Source: Rhizobium sp. NFR07
GTDB lineage: Bacteria > Pseudomonadota > Alphaproteobacteria > Rhizobiales > Rhizobiaceae
Length of the DNA: 64,000 nt
Reading direction: 5' to 3'
Assembly (NCBI RefSeq): GCF_900111905.1
Contig: NZ_FOKM01000001.1
Location: 558,001-622,000 of the forward strand
A model generated the notes under the pieces. The model worked only from the letters and a program-made list of their open reading frames with translations, was not told the origin of the DNA and did not search any database. This document shows, in pieces, positions 52,916-61,898 of this stretch. Made by a program: the position numbers and the translations under genes. Positions within the stretch are counted from its first letter, which is position 1. Every line of letters begins with the position of its first letter.

Positions 52916-52923
52916 CCATTTTC

Positions 52924-53121
52924 AACCAATTTCCGATTGGTTCGAGATATATGCGAGGTTTCGACAGCTGTCAACGCGACGCCACGAAACTTTGATGCGA
53001 GACATTTTATTCATTTGAATCAGTGATATGACTTGCAATTCATGCGCTGCACCAACGCTCTCGACGGCGCCGCAGCACATTTCATTGGTTGACACGATAT
53101 CCGTTTAATGAAGAATTGGTT
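52924..53121. promoter_or_regulatory. Divergent region with AACCAAT/ATTGGTT repeats
   Basis: AACCAAT-N5-ATTGGTT (52924-52942) is a perfect inverted repeat 9 bp before the GntR start. ATTGGTT recurs as direct copies at 53084-53090 and 53115-53121 before the ABC operon, 31 bp apart. TTGACA (53089-53094) overlaps the second copy and is a good -35; AAGAAT at 53111-53116 is a weak -10. The segment 52916-53162 (247 bp) has no gene. Shared control by the GntR protein is plausible. Confidence 0.5.
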
Positions 53122-53162
53122 TCACATTGGGTTGGAGGAACCCGATTGGAGGAGGAATGACA

Positions 53163-54152
53163 ATGACCATGCTTGCCAGACGTTTGAAGGCGTCTGCATT
53201 TGCTGCCGCCTTCTGCCTTTCCGCTGCAATTCCCGGCCTGGCTCTTGCCGAGCCGATGCGTATCGCCTTCGGCGATATCGCGACCGTCGAATCCCTTCAT
53301 CTTCTCGCAGCCATCGAACGCGCCAAGGAAAAGGGCGTCGAGGTGGAGGTGACCTTCCTGAAGAGCGAGGATATCGCCGCCCAGGCTGTGGTCAGCGGCC
53401 AGGCCGATATCGGCATCGGCGGACCCTACGCCCTGCTCCAGAAGGTCAAGGCGCCGATCCGTATCTTCATGCAGCTTTCCAAGCTGCAGTTCTATCCTGT
53501 TGTCAACACAGAGTTCTACAAGGACTGGAAGGATCTCGACGGCCAGGAAATCGCCGTTCATTCACGCGGTTCCGGCACCGAGGTAATCATGAAACTGATG
53601 GCCGACAAGAGCGGCATTTCCTATTCCGGCATATCCTACGTGCCGGGTGCAGAAGTCCGCACCGGCGCGCTGCTCCAAGGCAATGTGAAGGCGACGATCG
53701 TCGACTCCTCCGGCAAGCGCGTGCTGGAAAAGGAGGCGCCGGGCAAGTTCGCCTTCCTGCCGCTCGGCGAGGTCTCGGCGACGGACGAGGCACTGTTTGC
53801 CAATACCAATTATCTCTCTGAAAACGAGAAGGACGTCGAGATCCTCGTCGAGAGCATCCTGACGACATGGCGCGAGGTCGCGGCGGACCCGAAGGCGGCG
53901 ATCGCGCTGCGTGAAAAGTACAAGCTCCTGCCGGACGCGACCCCGGACATGGTGGCCGATATCGAGCCTTATTTCGCCGAGGCCGCGCCGGCCCTGCCGG
54001 TCAATGGCGGCGGCGAGGATGCCGCCAAGGACGATTTCGATTTCTATACCATCTCAGGCGCGCTTCAGGGCAAAGCCGAAGAGCTCAAGGTCGAGGATTT
54101 CTGGGATCTCGGTCCGCTCAACACCGCCCTTGCAAAAATCGGGACACAGTAG
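53163..54152 (+). CDS. ABC transporter substrate-binding protein, NitT/TauT/SsuA-like
   Basis: 329 aa from ATG 53163, seven bases after GGAGG; ATGs at 53157 and 53169 are alternatives. A signal peptide covers residues ~1-28 (cleavage after ALA). The mature sequence is that of sulfonate/nitrate/thiamine-precursor type binding proteins: MRIAFGDIATVESLHLLAAIERAKEKGVEVEVTFLK and DIGIGGPYALLQ near 85. No lipobox. The ligand is unknown; the downstream hydrolase points to an aromatic or keto acid. First gene of a five-gene operon (53163-57263). Confidence 0.85.
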   Translation: MTMLARRLKASAFAAAFCLSAAIPGLALAEPMRIAFGDIATVESLHLLAAIERAKEKGVEVEVTFLKSEDIAAQAVVSGQADIGIGGPYALLQKVKAPIRIFMQLSKLQFYPVVNTEFYKDWKDLDGQEIAVHSRGSGTEVIMKLMADKSGISYSGISYVPGAEVRTGALLQGNVKATIVDSSGKRVLEKEAPGKFAFLPLGEVSATDEALFANTNYLSENEKDVEILVESILTTWREVAADPKAAIALREKYKLLPDATPDMVADIEPYFAEAAPALPVNGGGEDAAKDDFDFYTISGALQGKAEELKVEDFWDLGPLNTALAKIGTQ

Positions 54153-54995
54153 ATGCACATGACCGCTTCCCCTCACAAGGTGAGCGCCGCTGGAGGAGCC
54201 GGTAGCGGCTCTTCCAGCCTGGTCGATACGCTCATCGAATTTGCAGGTCGTCGCAAAGGCTTCTGGGTCTTCGTGTCGCTCGCAACACTGTTCACCGCAT
54301 GGGAGATCGCCGGCCGCGTGCCGATCAGCTTCGCTTTCCCGACCTTTCTCGAGACCGTCTCGGCGCTCGTCGAGATGGCCTTGGACGGGACGCTGCTGCC
54401 GGCCTACCTGATCACCTTCCAGCCGCTTGTCATCGGCGTCGCCGTCTCGGCGGTGCTCGGCATCGCGCTCGGCATCGTCATGGGCCTGTCCGACAAGGCG
54501 GAATGGCTTCTGGCGCCAGTATTTATCGTGCTGCAGGCGGCACCGATGGCGGCCCTCGTGCCGCTCGTCACTTTCGTCTACGGCATCGGCCTCGTTGCCA
54601 AGACGCTCGCGGTCATCATGCTTGCCCTGCCGGTGATCGTGCTCAACTCCTACAAGGCGGTACGCCACGTCAATCCGTCGCTGGTCGACATGTGCCGCTC
54701 GTTCCAGGGCAATCGCTTCCAGCAGATCTTCAAGATCATCATTCCCGACGCGACGCCTGTCCTGTTTGCCGGCCTTCGCCTCGGCATCGCCGCCGGCTTC
54801 ATCGGCGTCATGCTGGCCGAACTGCTGATCACACCCACCGGCATCGGCGATCTCATCACCTATCACCGCTCGATCGCCAATTACGCACACATGTATGCGG
54901 CCGTTGCCTCGATCATCGCCGTGTCGACGCTGACGCTGGCCGCCCTGCAATATGTCGAGTTGCGCTTCTTGCGCCCCGAAAAGAGGAGAAAGTGA
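54153..54995 (+). CDS. ABC transporter permease, TauC/SsuC type (first)
   Basis: 280 aa. The ATG follows the binding-protein stop directly (TAG then ATG). About six membrane segments; the EAA-like loop is MCRSFQGNRFQQIFKIIIPDATPVLFAGLRLGIAAGFIGVMLAEL near residues 188-232, typical of the nitrate/sulfonate/taurine permease family. A Ser/Gly-rich tail precedes the first helix. The operon also encodes a second, different permease, so the channel may be a heterodimer. Confidence 0.9.
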   Translation: MHMTASPHKVSAAGGAGSGSSSLVDTLIEFAGRRKGFWVFVSLATLFTAWEIAGRVPISFAFPTFLETVSALVEMALDGTLLPAYLITFQPLVIGVAVSAVLGIALGIVMGLSDKAEWLLAPVFIVLQAAPMAALVPLVTFVYGIGLVAKTLAVIMLALPVIVLNSYKAVRHVNPSLVDMCRSFQGNRFQQIFKIIIPDATPVLFAGLRLGIAAGFIGVMLAELLITPTGIGDLITYHRSIANYAHMYAAVASIIAVSTLTLAALQYVELRFLRPEKRRK

Positions 54996-54996
54996 C

Positions 54997-55797
54997 ATGG
55001 CGAGCCCAATGACGGCCCGTGTGGCTGAAACCACGAGCAAGCCCGACGCCATCGTCGAGGTGCGCGACATCTGCAAGCGCTATGGCGACCTCGAAGCCCT
55101 GCGCAACATCAATCTGGAGTTCGAGCGCGGCAAGCTGACGACGCTGCTCGGCCCCTCTGGCTGCGGCAAGACCACGCTTCTGAAGATCATCGCCGGTCTC
55201 GTGCCGTCGACCTCGGGCGAGATCCGCATCAACGGCAAGGTCGTCACCGGCCCCGGCCCGGAACGCGCCTTCGTATTTCAGGATTTTGCCCTGATGCCCT
55301 GGGCAACCGTCCTGCGCAATGTCGCCTTCGGCCTCGAACTCAAGGGCGTGTCCCAGGCCGAGCGGCATCGCGTAGCAAAGCATTATATCGGCGAGGTGGG
55401 CCTGAACGGCTTCGAGGAAAAATACCCGCATGAGCTTTCCGGCGGCATGCGCCAGCGTGTCGGCATTGCCCGGGCGTTTTCGGTGAACGCCGATGTTCTG
55501 CTGCTTGATGAACCCTTCTCGGCCGTTGACGAGCAGAACCGCCGCAAATTCCAGGAGGACTTGCTCCAGCTGGTCGAAAAGGAGCGCAAGACCTTCCTTT
55601 TCGTCACCCATTCGATCGAGGAGGCGGTCTATGTCTCCGACCGGATCGTTCTGCTCTCGCCCCGCCCCGGCCGGGTCTCGCAGATCATCGAACCCAATAT
55701 CGACCGCTCCGCCGCGCCGGATGTGATCCGCCGCGACAAGGGTTATCTCGATGTGGTCGAGGAGATCTGGCAGGGTCTCCGGCAATATGCGGAGTGA
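54997..55797 (+). CDS. ABC transporter ATP-binding protein, TauB/SsuB type
   Basis: 266 aa from ATG 54997 with GAGGAG upstream; it starts one base after the previous stop. Walker A GPSGCGKT at 52-59, VFQDFALMPWATVLRNVAFGL Q-loop, signature LSGGMRQRVGIARAF and Walker B VLLLDEPFSAVDEQ are all present, followed by FVTHSIEEAVYVSDRI. ATPase for the two permeases in this operon. Confidence 0.93.
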   Translation: MASPMTARVAETTSKPDAIVEVRDICKRYGDLEALRNINLEFERGKLTTLLGPSGCGKTTLLKIIAGLVPSTSGEIRINGKVVTGPGPERAFVFQDFALMPWATVLRNVAFGLELKGVSQAERHRVAKHYIGEVGLNGFEEKYPHELSGGMRQRVGIARAFSVNADVLLLDEPFSAVDEQNRRKFQEDLLQLVEKERKTFLFVTHSIEEAVYVSDRIVLLSPRPGRVSQIIEPNIDRSAAPDVIRRDKGYLDVVEEIWQGLRQYAE

Positions 55798-55803
55798 CGC
55801 GCC

Positions 55804-56556
55804 ATGACACTCTTCGGCATGAAAATCCCGATGATGGCATCACTCCTCTTCTGGGCGCTGCTCTGGGAGATCGTCGGCAGGCTGGACATGATCTTCCTCA
55901 TCCCGCCGATGAGCTCGATCATCACCACGGGCTTCGATCTCGTCGCCACCAACTCCTGGCAGGCGGCATCAATGGTGACGCTCCGGTCCTTCGTCCTCGG
56001 CATGGCGCTCGCCATCGGCATCGGCGTGCCGCTCGGCATCGCCATGGGCCGTTTCAGGATCGTCGACAACATCTTCGGCCTGTGGGTCAACATGTTCGTC
56101 AGCGCGCCGCTCTCCGCCCTCGTACCGGTTTTGATGATCCTGTTCGGGCTGGGTGAAACCACGGTCTTCGTCACCGTCTTCCTGTTTGCCGTCTGGATCA
56201 TCGTTCTCGATGCCAGGGCCGGCGTCATGCAGGTGCCGGTGTCGCTGATCGAGATGGGCCGCAGTTACGGCGCATCGCGCCTTGCGATCTTCACCAAGAT
56301 CATTCTTCTCTCCGCCCTTCCCGAGATCCTGGCGGGCATCCGCATCGGCCTTATCCGCGGCGTCAAGGGCGTGGTGATCGGCCAGATCCTGGTGTCGATC
56401 ATCGGTTACGGCGAACTTTTCGAGCTCTACTCCCGCAGCTTCGACATGGAGCGGTTCTGGGCTCTGACAATCATCCTCTTCGCGGCGGCCATGCTGTTGT
56501 CCGCGGGTGTGGAACTCTTCGAAAAACGCATCGAATATTACGCAGGAGCACGCTGA
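55804..56556 (+). CDS. ABC transporter permease, TauC/SsuC type (second)
   Basis: 250 aa, clearly related to but different from the first permease. The EAA-like loop is EMGRSYGASRLAIFTKIILLSALPEILAGIRIGLIRGVKGVVIGQIL near residues 148-194. It lies six bases after the ATPase stop, and its own stop overlaps the hydrolase start (TGATG). Most importers of this class use one permease gene; two suggest an asymmetric channel or two alternative transporters sharing the ATPase. Confidence 0.9.
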   Translation: MTLFGMKIPMMASLLFWALLWEIVGRLDMIFLIPPMSSIITTGFDLVATNSWQAASMVTLRSFVLGMALAIGIGVPLGIAMGRFRIVDNIFGLWVNMFVSAPLSALVPVLMILFGLGETTVFVTVFLFAVWIIVLDARAGVMQVPVSLIEMGRSYGASRLAIFTKIILLSALPEILAGIRIGLIRGVKGVVIGQILVSIIGYGELFELYSRSFDMERFWALTIILFAAAMLLSAGVELFEKRIEYYAGAR

Positions 56557-57263
56557 TGAACGACATGTCTCTTAAGAACGCCTACGTCTTTACCCCGGCA
56601 CCGGTCCCCACCCTGCCGGTTTCCGGAAGCCAGGCGCTTTTCCCGGTCCACCGCATCTATTGCGTCGGCCGAAACTTCGCCGACCATGCGATCGAAATGG
56701 GCCACGACCCCAACAAGGAGCCGCCCTTCTTCTTCCAGAAGAACCCCGACACGCTCGTGCTTGCCGGCAAGGATTTCCCCTACCCAGCCGAAACCAAGGA
56801 CGTGCATCACGAGGTCGAACTCGTCGTGGCGCTGAAGAGCGGCGGCGACAACATCCCGCTCGATAAGGCACTCGACTGCGTCTACGGCTATGCCGTCGGC
56901 CTCGACATGACCCGCCGTGATCTGCAGGGCGAGGCGAAGAAGCTCGGCCGCCCCTGGGAAACCGGCAAGGCATTCGAGAACTCCGCCCCTTGCGGCCCGC
57001 TTCATCCGGTCTCCGCCGTCGGCCACCCGGACAAGGGCGCCATCTGGCTCAAGGTCAATGGCGCGACCCGCCAGGATGGCGATCTCAACCAGATGATCTG
57101 GAAGGTGCCGGAAATGATCTCCTATCTCTCGCGCCTGTTCACGCTGCAGCCGGGCGACCTGATTTTCGCCGGCACGCCGGCCGGCGTCGGCGCCATTGTC
57201 AGGGGCGACGAGATGATTGCCCATGTAGACGGGGTCGATGAGGTCGCCTTTAAGGTTTCCTGA
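56556..57263 (+). CDS. Fumarylacetoacetate hydrolase-family enzyme, fumarylpyruvate hydrolase-like
   Basis: 235 aa, the length of the short FAH class. Family motifs: YCVGRNFADHAIEMGHDPNKEPPFFFQKNPDTLV (35-68), metal ligands in HHEVELVVALK (87-97), and GYAVGLDMTRRDLQ with DLIFAGTPAGVG near the end. Short members split acylpyruvates such as fumarylpyruvate (gentisate route) or act as oxaloacetate decarboxylases. The ATG overlaps the permease stop, so the import system is directly tied to this hydrolase. Substrate inferred from similarity. Confidence 0.88.
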   Translation: MNDMSLKNAYVFTPAPVPTLPVSGSQALFPVHRIYCVGRNFADHAIEMGHDPNKEPPFFFQKNPDTLVLAGKDFPYPAETKDVHHEVELVVALKSGGDNIPLDKALDCVYGYAVGLDMTRRDLQGEAKKLGRPWETGKAFENSAPCGPLHPVSAVGHPDKGAIWLKVNGATRQDGDLNQMIWKVPEMISYLSRLFTLQPGDLIFAGTPAGVGAIVRGDEMIAHVDGVDEVAFKVS

Positions 57264-57300
57264 CCGCGATTGCCGGACAAATCAGAACCATCAAACTTGG

Positions 57301-57330
57301 GCTTGGTCATCACTACGGTGATGGCCAAGC
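57301..57330. terminator. Hairpin after the hydrolase gene (terminator-like)
   Basis: GCTTGGTCATCAC (57301-57313) pairs with GTGATGGCCAAGC (57318-57330), 13 bp with one G-T pair and a 4-base loop. It is followed by TCTCTC rather than a full T-run. It probably ends the ABC-hydrolase operon. The remaining bases to 57554 show no convincing gene; a minus-strand frame there lacks good start context. Confidence 0.6.
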
Positions 57331-57554
57331 TCTCTCAAACCGAAGGGTTGTGGACATGCATCGACCTCTCGAGGAGGCCGTTACAGAGCATGGCCGGCAG
57401 CCACTGCCGGCAGGCACCCCGGGATACCCGTCAAGGAAAATATTGGTGAAGACGGCGGCAGATGTCGCCTCTGCATCCAGAACCGACGGCGCGTGCTCAA
57501 AGAAGCCTGTCCGGCTGGAGGCATCCGGTGAAATGCCGCCAAACTCGGCATCAG

Positions 57555-58082
57555 TCAAAATGCGTCAAGCGCTTGTTCCGGAGTGCTCGCATATCGGAAA
57601 AGCGACCTATCCTTTAAAGAGATCAGGCTGCCGCTATACATGCTGTCGACCATGACCTGCAGTCCCTGCCAAAAACCTGCGGGCCCGAGAAGCATCAGCG
57701 GCTTTTGATCTGAGGCAATGCGCCGCCTCTCGATGATGTCGGTCAGTTCCGACAGAGTGCCAAAACCTCCTGGCAACGCGATGAAGCGTTCGGCTTCCTG
57801 GTTGACGTAATTCCTGCGCTGTTCAGTGGTCTCGAAGGATTGGACATCCCGGATGCCGCGATAAAGCCGCTCGTTGTTCATCATCGAGCGATCGAGAACA
57901 GCAATGACCGCACCATCTTCCGCAATCGCCGCCTTGATAGCGCTTCCTATCACGCCGTTCGTCCTTCCTCCGCACAACATGGTGTGCTTGGCGACCGCTA
58001 TTGCGGAACCGATCCTCTCGCCGAGGTGGAGAAGCTCCGGATCTGCCGTAGCGGACACGCCTCCAAAGACGAAGATTTTCAT
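57555..58082 (-). CDS. LOG-family protein (Rossmann-fold nucleotide phosphoribohydrolase type)
   Basis: 175 aa from ATG 58082, with AAGGA seven to eight bases upstream. It has the start IFVFGGVSATADPE and the LOG signature ALPGGFGTLSELTDII (PGGxGTxxE) near residue 104. Proteins with this motif release cytokinin bases or free ribose-phosphate from nucleotide monophosphates and were formerly mis-annotated as lysine decarboxylases. No cytokinin or purine genes are near, so the nucleotide is unknown. It is the last gene of the minus-strand group running from the decarboxylase. Confidence 0.85.
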   Translation of the reverse strand: MKIFVFGGVSATADPELLHLGERIGSAIAVAKHTMLCGGRTNGVIGSAIKAAIAEDGAVIAVLDRSMMNNERLYRGIRDVQSFETTEQRRNYVNQEAERFIALPGGFGTLSELTDIIERRRIASDQKPLMLLGPAGFWQGLQVMVDSMYSGSLISLKDRSLFRYASTPEQALDAF

Positions 58083-58135
58083 CTGACGATCCTTTTTCTT
58101 GCGCCGCGACATCGGCTTCGAGTTTTTGCCGCCGT

Positions 58136-60019
58136 CTAGGGAGACGCCACGACTTGATTTTTGGGCGCATTGTCTCCGCCGATCTGGAGCATGGGCTGCG
58201 CGAAGAGTATGCCGTTTGCGATGAACGCCTCACGCAGAAGGAGATTGGCACGCCTGCGAATGAAGGATTGCATGGGAGAAGGCTTCAGCATCATCCCGAA
58301 GCTCAGCACGAGGCCGTAGTCGCCGAACTCTTCCACGCCCTTCAGCTTGAGCGGCTCGATGAAGAGCGGCTCGAATTCAGGATCCTCGGCAAGCGTCGCG
58401 CCTATCTTTTTTGTGAGCTTGCGCACGACTTCGAGGTCGGCGTCGAAGGAAACGGAGATCCGGAATTTCACCACGCCCCAGTCGCGGCTCATGTTCTCAA
58501 CCGCGCCAAGTTCCCCGAACGGAACCGTGAATATGGGCCCGCGATGATGTCGCAGGCGGACCGAGCGGAGACTGAACCCCTCGACAGTCCCCTTGTAGCT
58601 CTTCGCCTGGATATATTCTCCGACCCGAAAGGCATCGTCGAGCATGTAGAACACACCGCTGATGATATCCTTCACGAGGGTCTGCGAGCCGAAGCCGATC
58701 GCGACGCCGAAGACGCCGGCACCGGCGATCAGCGGGCCTATCTGGACACCGAGTTCGGCAAGCACGAGAAGCGCCGTGATCGTCAGGCCGACCGCCGCAA
58801 TTGCATTGCGCAGGATAGGCAGAAGGGTGCGCAGGCGCCCCTGGCGCGCCACTTCCTGCGGCGCCTGCCCCGCCGTCTCTCCGCTCGCCAATAGGTTATC
58901 GATCCAGAATTTCGCCATATGCCAGAGCAGATCGGCCATAAGCAGCACCACCACGCTCTTCAGAAGACCGTAGAAAATGGCCGACAAGGCCGGGTCGCGC
59001 TGGGCGAGCCCTTCCGGATTCATCTTCCACACGATCGTGAGCCAGGCCACCGCAAGCACGATGATTGCGGCCCGCACGCCGCGTACGACCAGCACCCTGC
59101 GCCAACCGGTCGCTTGTGCCGCGAGGTTCGAGGTCGCATCGCCCGCCGCCCGCAGGAGGCCCGGCAGGATCAGCACATAGATGCCGATCCAGAACAGCCC
59201 CTTGAAGCCAAGGCACCAGAGCACCCAGACCAGAACGGCAGCCGCCATGACCAGCAGCCTGCGCGACACGCTGCGGGTGCGAACCGACCAGATGGCCTCG
59301 AGCGACAGCCCGAGAAGAATGATCGAGAAGAGATAGGAAATGGCGTCGACAACTCTCTCATCGAGCCCGATCAGAGGCCCGGTGATTGCGCTGGCAAGGG
59401 CCAGGATGGCGATGGCCGCAAGCAGGCGTATCCGCAGACGGCCCGCGGGCGGATCGCTCGCGGCGACAACCGCCGAGACCAGACGGAAGCACACGAAGGC
59501 GGTGAGGAAGACAAGGAGAACGATACGGGCCAGGGGCGGCCAGTTGACGGCAAAGAAGACGACCGACATCGACAAGGCGAACACGATGACGGGCAATATA
59601 CCGACCATAAAGCCGCTGCCCGCGCGACGGGTCCGCCTATAGAACCCCTCCCCGATCAATCCGACCGCGATCAGTCCGGCGAAGATGACGAAGACCGGCG
59701 CGTAGCCGCGCGAGACGGCATCCTCGCGCACGCGTCTTGCGGCGTTCCACACCTCTGCGGGAATTCGGGGAACCGCGCCGGCAATGCCATTGATGCGCGC
59801 ACGCGTTTCCGTCTCCCAAGCCGCTATCGGCGAGATGTCAGCCTGCGCGGGCTGCGGCGCAACAGCCGGCTGGGTCTCGCGCTTGACCCATGATTGAACC
59901 TCGGGGTCCGCGAGCAGCTTTGAAAGCGCATCGATTTTCTGTGCTGCAGAATCCGGTGATTGCGCATGGGCCGGCGCGACCGCAAGAAACGTGAAGAGTA
60001 ATACGATAAACCATCTCAT
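58136..60019 (-). CDS. MscS-family mechanosensitive channel, large form
   Basis: 627 aa from ATG 60019; a frame extending further up overlaps the SulP gene. A signal peptide (residues 1-20, AVAPAHA) precedes a periplasmic segment, then about eight to eleven membrane helices. Near the C-terminus are the MscS pore and beta-domain: GVAIGFGSQTLVKDIISGVFYMLDDAFRVGEYI and the GTVEGFSLRSVRLRH stretch. The channel opens on membrane tension to release solutes during osmotic down-shock. The long N-terminal part is as in MscK/YbdG-like members. AGAGG sits about eleven bases before the ATG. Confidence 0.9.
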   Translation of the reverse strand: MRWFIVLLFTFLAVAPAHAQSPDSAAQKIDALSKLLADPEVQSWVKRETQPAVAPQPAQADISPIAAWETETRARINGIAGAVPRIPAEVWNAARRVREDAVSRGYAPVFVIFAGLIAVGLIGEGFYRRTRRAGSGFMVGILPVIVFALSMSVVFFAVNWPPLARIVLLVFLTAFVCFRLVSAVVAASDPPAGRLRIRLLAAIAILALASAITGPLIGLDERVVDAISYLFSIILLGLSLEAIWSVRTRSVSRRLLVMAAAVLVWVLWCLGFKGLFWIGIYVLILPGLLRAAGDATSNLAAQATGWRRVLVVRGVRAAIIVLAVAWLTIVWKMNPEGLAQRDPALSAIFYGLLKSVVVLLMADLLWHMAKFWIDNLLASGETAGQAPQEVARQGRLRTLLPILRNAIAAVGLTITALLVLAELGVQIGPLIAGAGVFGVAIGFGSQTLVKDIISGVFYMLDDAFRVGEYIQAKSYKGTVEGFSLRSVRLRHHRGPIFTVPFGELGAVENMSRDWGVVKFRISVSFDADLEVVRKLTKKIGATLAEDPEFEPLFIEPLKLKGVEEFGDYGLVLSFGMMLKPSPMQSFIRRRANLLLREAFIANGILFAQPMLQIGGDNAPKNQVVASP

Positions 60020-60134
60020 TTTCGCGGCGACCTCTGTCGGGACAATATCAGCCGGGTCTCCTGCGTGTACGTATAATACCGTAACCTCACCCTCCCGGGT
60101 CTCGGCGTCCGTACACGCGCCTGCCTGTACGACC

Positions 60135-61835
60135 TCAGCTATCGTCGGGCCTGAAACCCGTCGGCATAGTCGCAGGGCGCGTTTTTGCACCTGTCAGGTA
60201 GCGGTCGAGACCCGCATCGACGGTATCGAACAGGCGCGTCTCGCCCAGTTGAGCCGCGAAACCCGACGCGCGTACGTAGTCGAGAACATCCGGGTTGAGG
60301 TTCGCCAGCCATAACGTCACCCCCTGCTGCTCGAGGTTCCTGTCGCTCGTGATCACCATCTGCATCGCCGAATATTCGATGTCGAAGACGCGGCTGAGGT
60401 CGAGAAGCAGCACTCTCGGCCTGTAGCGATGGACAAGCTCGCGGATGCGGTCGGCAACCTGTTGTTCGTTGGCGAAGAACAGCCTGCCCTCCGGCCGCAG
60501 GACTAGCAGCCCTTCCGGCATGTCGTCGCCGGGATGGCTGTCGAAGACGGGCCTGAGGGCGGCCTCTCCGCGGCTGCGACCCATCACGTGTATGCGCGGG
60601 TTGGCCGACTGGCTGGAAAGTCCAAGCAGCGATGCGGCGATGGCAACGACGATGCCCTGAAGCGTGCCGAAGAACAGGACGCCAAGAAGCGCAGCCAAAG
60701 CCCAGCGAAACTCCATCCTTCGCACGTGCCTTATCGCTGTGAATTCCGCAGGCTGGATGAGGCCGACCGAATAGACGATGACGATGGCCGAAAGGGCGGC
60801 CTGCGGCAGAAGACCCAGGATCGGCGCGAGCACCAGCATCGTCGCGACGGAAACGGCAGCGGTAAACAGTGATGCCGCCTGCGACCTGCCGCCCAGGGCA
60901 CGCACTACGGCCGTTTGCGAAGTGCCGCCGCCCGCCGGCATGGCGCCGAAAAAGGCGCCGCCGAAATTCGCCGCGCCGATGGCAACCAGTTCCCTGTTCG
61001 CCCTGATCGGCGGGTCGGCCGGAATGGCAAAGGCGCGGCCGGCGGCAACCGTCTCGGTGAAACTCATCAGCGCGATACCGACCGCACCCGGAAGCAGAAT
61101 GAGAACAAGATCCGGATCGGGCAATGTCACACTCGGCAACGCCTGGGGAATGTGACCGACAATAGCGACACCTTGCCCGCTGAGGTTAAACAGCCAGGAC
61201 CCGAGGATGGCCCCGCCGACAACGGCAAGCGGTGCGGGAGAATGGGGCCATAGCCGTTCCATGACCAGAAGCAGAACAAGCGCGACAATTCCGACCACCG
61301 CGGTGTTCGTCGAAGCTTCCGGCAGGTGCTGCAGGAAGGCCAGCAGGTCCCTGAAGAAACCCTCCTTTGCCGGATGCAGCCCGAATAGCTTGGGCAGCTG
61401 GTCGAGAATGATGACCAACCCGATCCCCGCCTTGAAACCGGTCAGCACGGGCAGCGAGATGAAACTGGCGACGAAACCGAGGCGCAGGACGGCAGCAAGC
61501 ACAAGCAGCAGGCCCGTCAAGGCGGTGAAGGTCGCCGTGGCGACGAGCAGCCTGCCCGGGTCAGCATCCGGCACGACGGCCTGCAGTTCCGCCGCCGTCA
61601 GGATCGCGATTGTTGTCGTCGAGCTGACGCTCAGGACCCGGGACGAGCCGAGAAATGCATAGATGATCGTCGGCAGGAACGCCGTATAGATCCCGACGAT
61701 GACGGGCAGGCCGGCGACCGTGGCATAGGCCATGGCCTTGGGGAGAATGACCGCAGCAGCCGTCAGGCCGGCAATCGCGTCCGCCCTTATCGTCTGGCCC
61801 ATGGAAGCGGCCCTGCCGTCATTCAACCGTTGCAT
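60135..61835 (-). CDS. SulP-family anion transporter with STAS domain
   Basis: 566 aa. The SulP start GLTAAAVILPKAMAYATVAGLPVIVGIYTAF (27-57) and about ten membrane segments are followed by a cytoplasmic STAS domain (about 440-555; RVLLLDLSRVFDIEYSAMQMV). GGGGGAGG lies five bases before the ATG. SulP members carry sulfate, bicarbonate or dicarboxylates; the substrate cannot be chosen. It is next to the AspT-like exchanger and may help pH or carbonate balance. Confidence 0.9.
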   Translation of the reverse strand: MQRLNDGRAASMGQTIRADAIAGLTAAAVILPKAMAYATVAGLPVIVGIYTAFLPTIIYAFLGSSRVLSVSSTTTIAILTAAELQAVVPDADPGRLLVATATFTALTGLLLVLAAVLRLGFVASFISLPVLTGFKAGIGLVIILDQLPKLFGLHPAKEGFFRDLLAFLQHLPEASTNTAVVGIVALVLLLVMERLWPHSPAPLAVVGGAILGSWLFNLSGQGVAIVGHIPQALPSVTLPDPDLVLILLPGAVGIALMSFTETVAAGRAFAIPADPPIRANRELVAIGAANFGGAFFGAMPAGGGTSQTAVVRALGGRSQAASLFTAAVSVATMLVLAPILGLLPQAALSAIVIVYSVGLIQPAEFTAIRHVRRMEFRWALAALLGVLFFGTLQGIVVAIAASLLGLSSQSANPRIHVMGRSRGEAALRPVFDSHPGDDMPEGLLVLRPEGRLFFANEQQVADRIRELVHRYRPRVLLLDLSRVFDIEYSAMQMVITSDRNLEQQGVTLWLANLNPDVLDYVRASGFAAQLGETRLFDTVDAGLDRYLTGAKTRPATMPTGFRPDDS

Positions 61836-61898
61836 CCTATCCTCCCCCTTCCGGGTTGGCGGGAACGTTCCGCTTTCGCCGCCGGGGAGACAGAGTGC

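Noticed and set aside
57313..57558. An 81-codon minus-strand frame in the gap after the hydrolase gene
   Set aside because: It overlaps the terminator-like hairpin, has no ribosome site and no domain-like composition.
57555..58082. Annotation of the LOG-family gene as lysine decarboxylase linked to the nearby decarboxylase
   Set aside because: The PGGFGTLSE motif is that of nucleotide phosphoribohydrolases; the lysine decarboxylase label for this family is a historical error.
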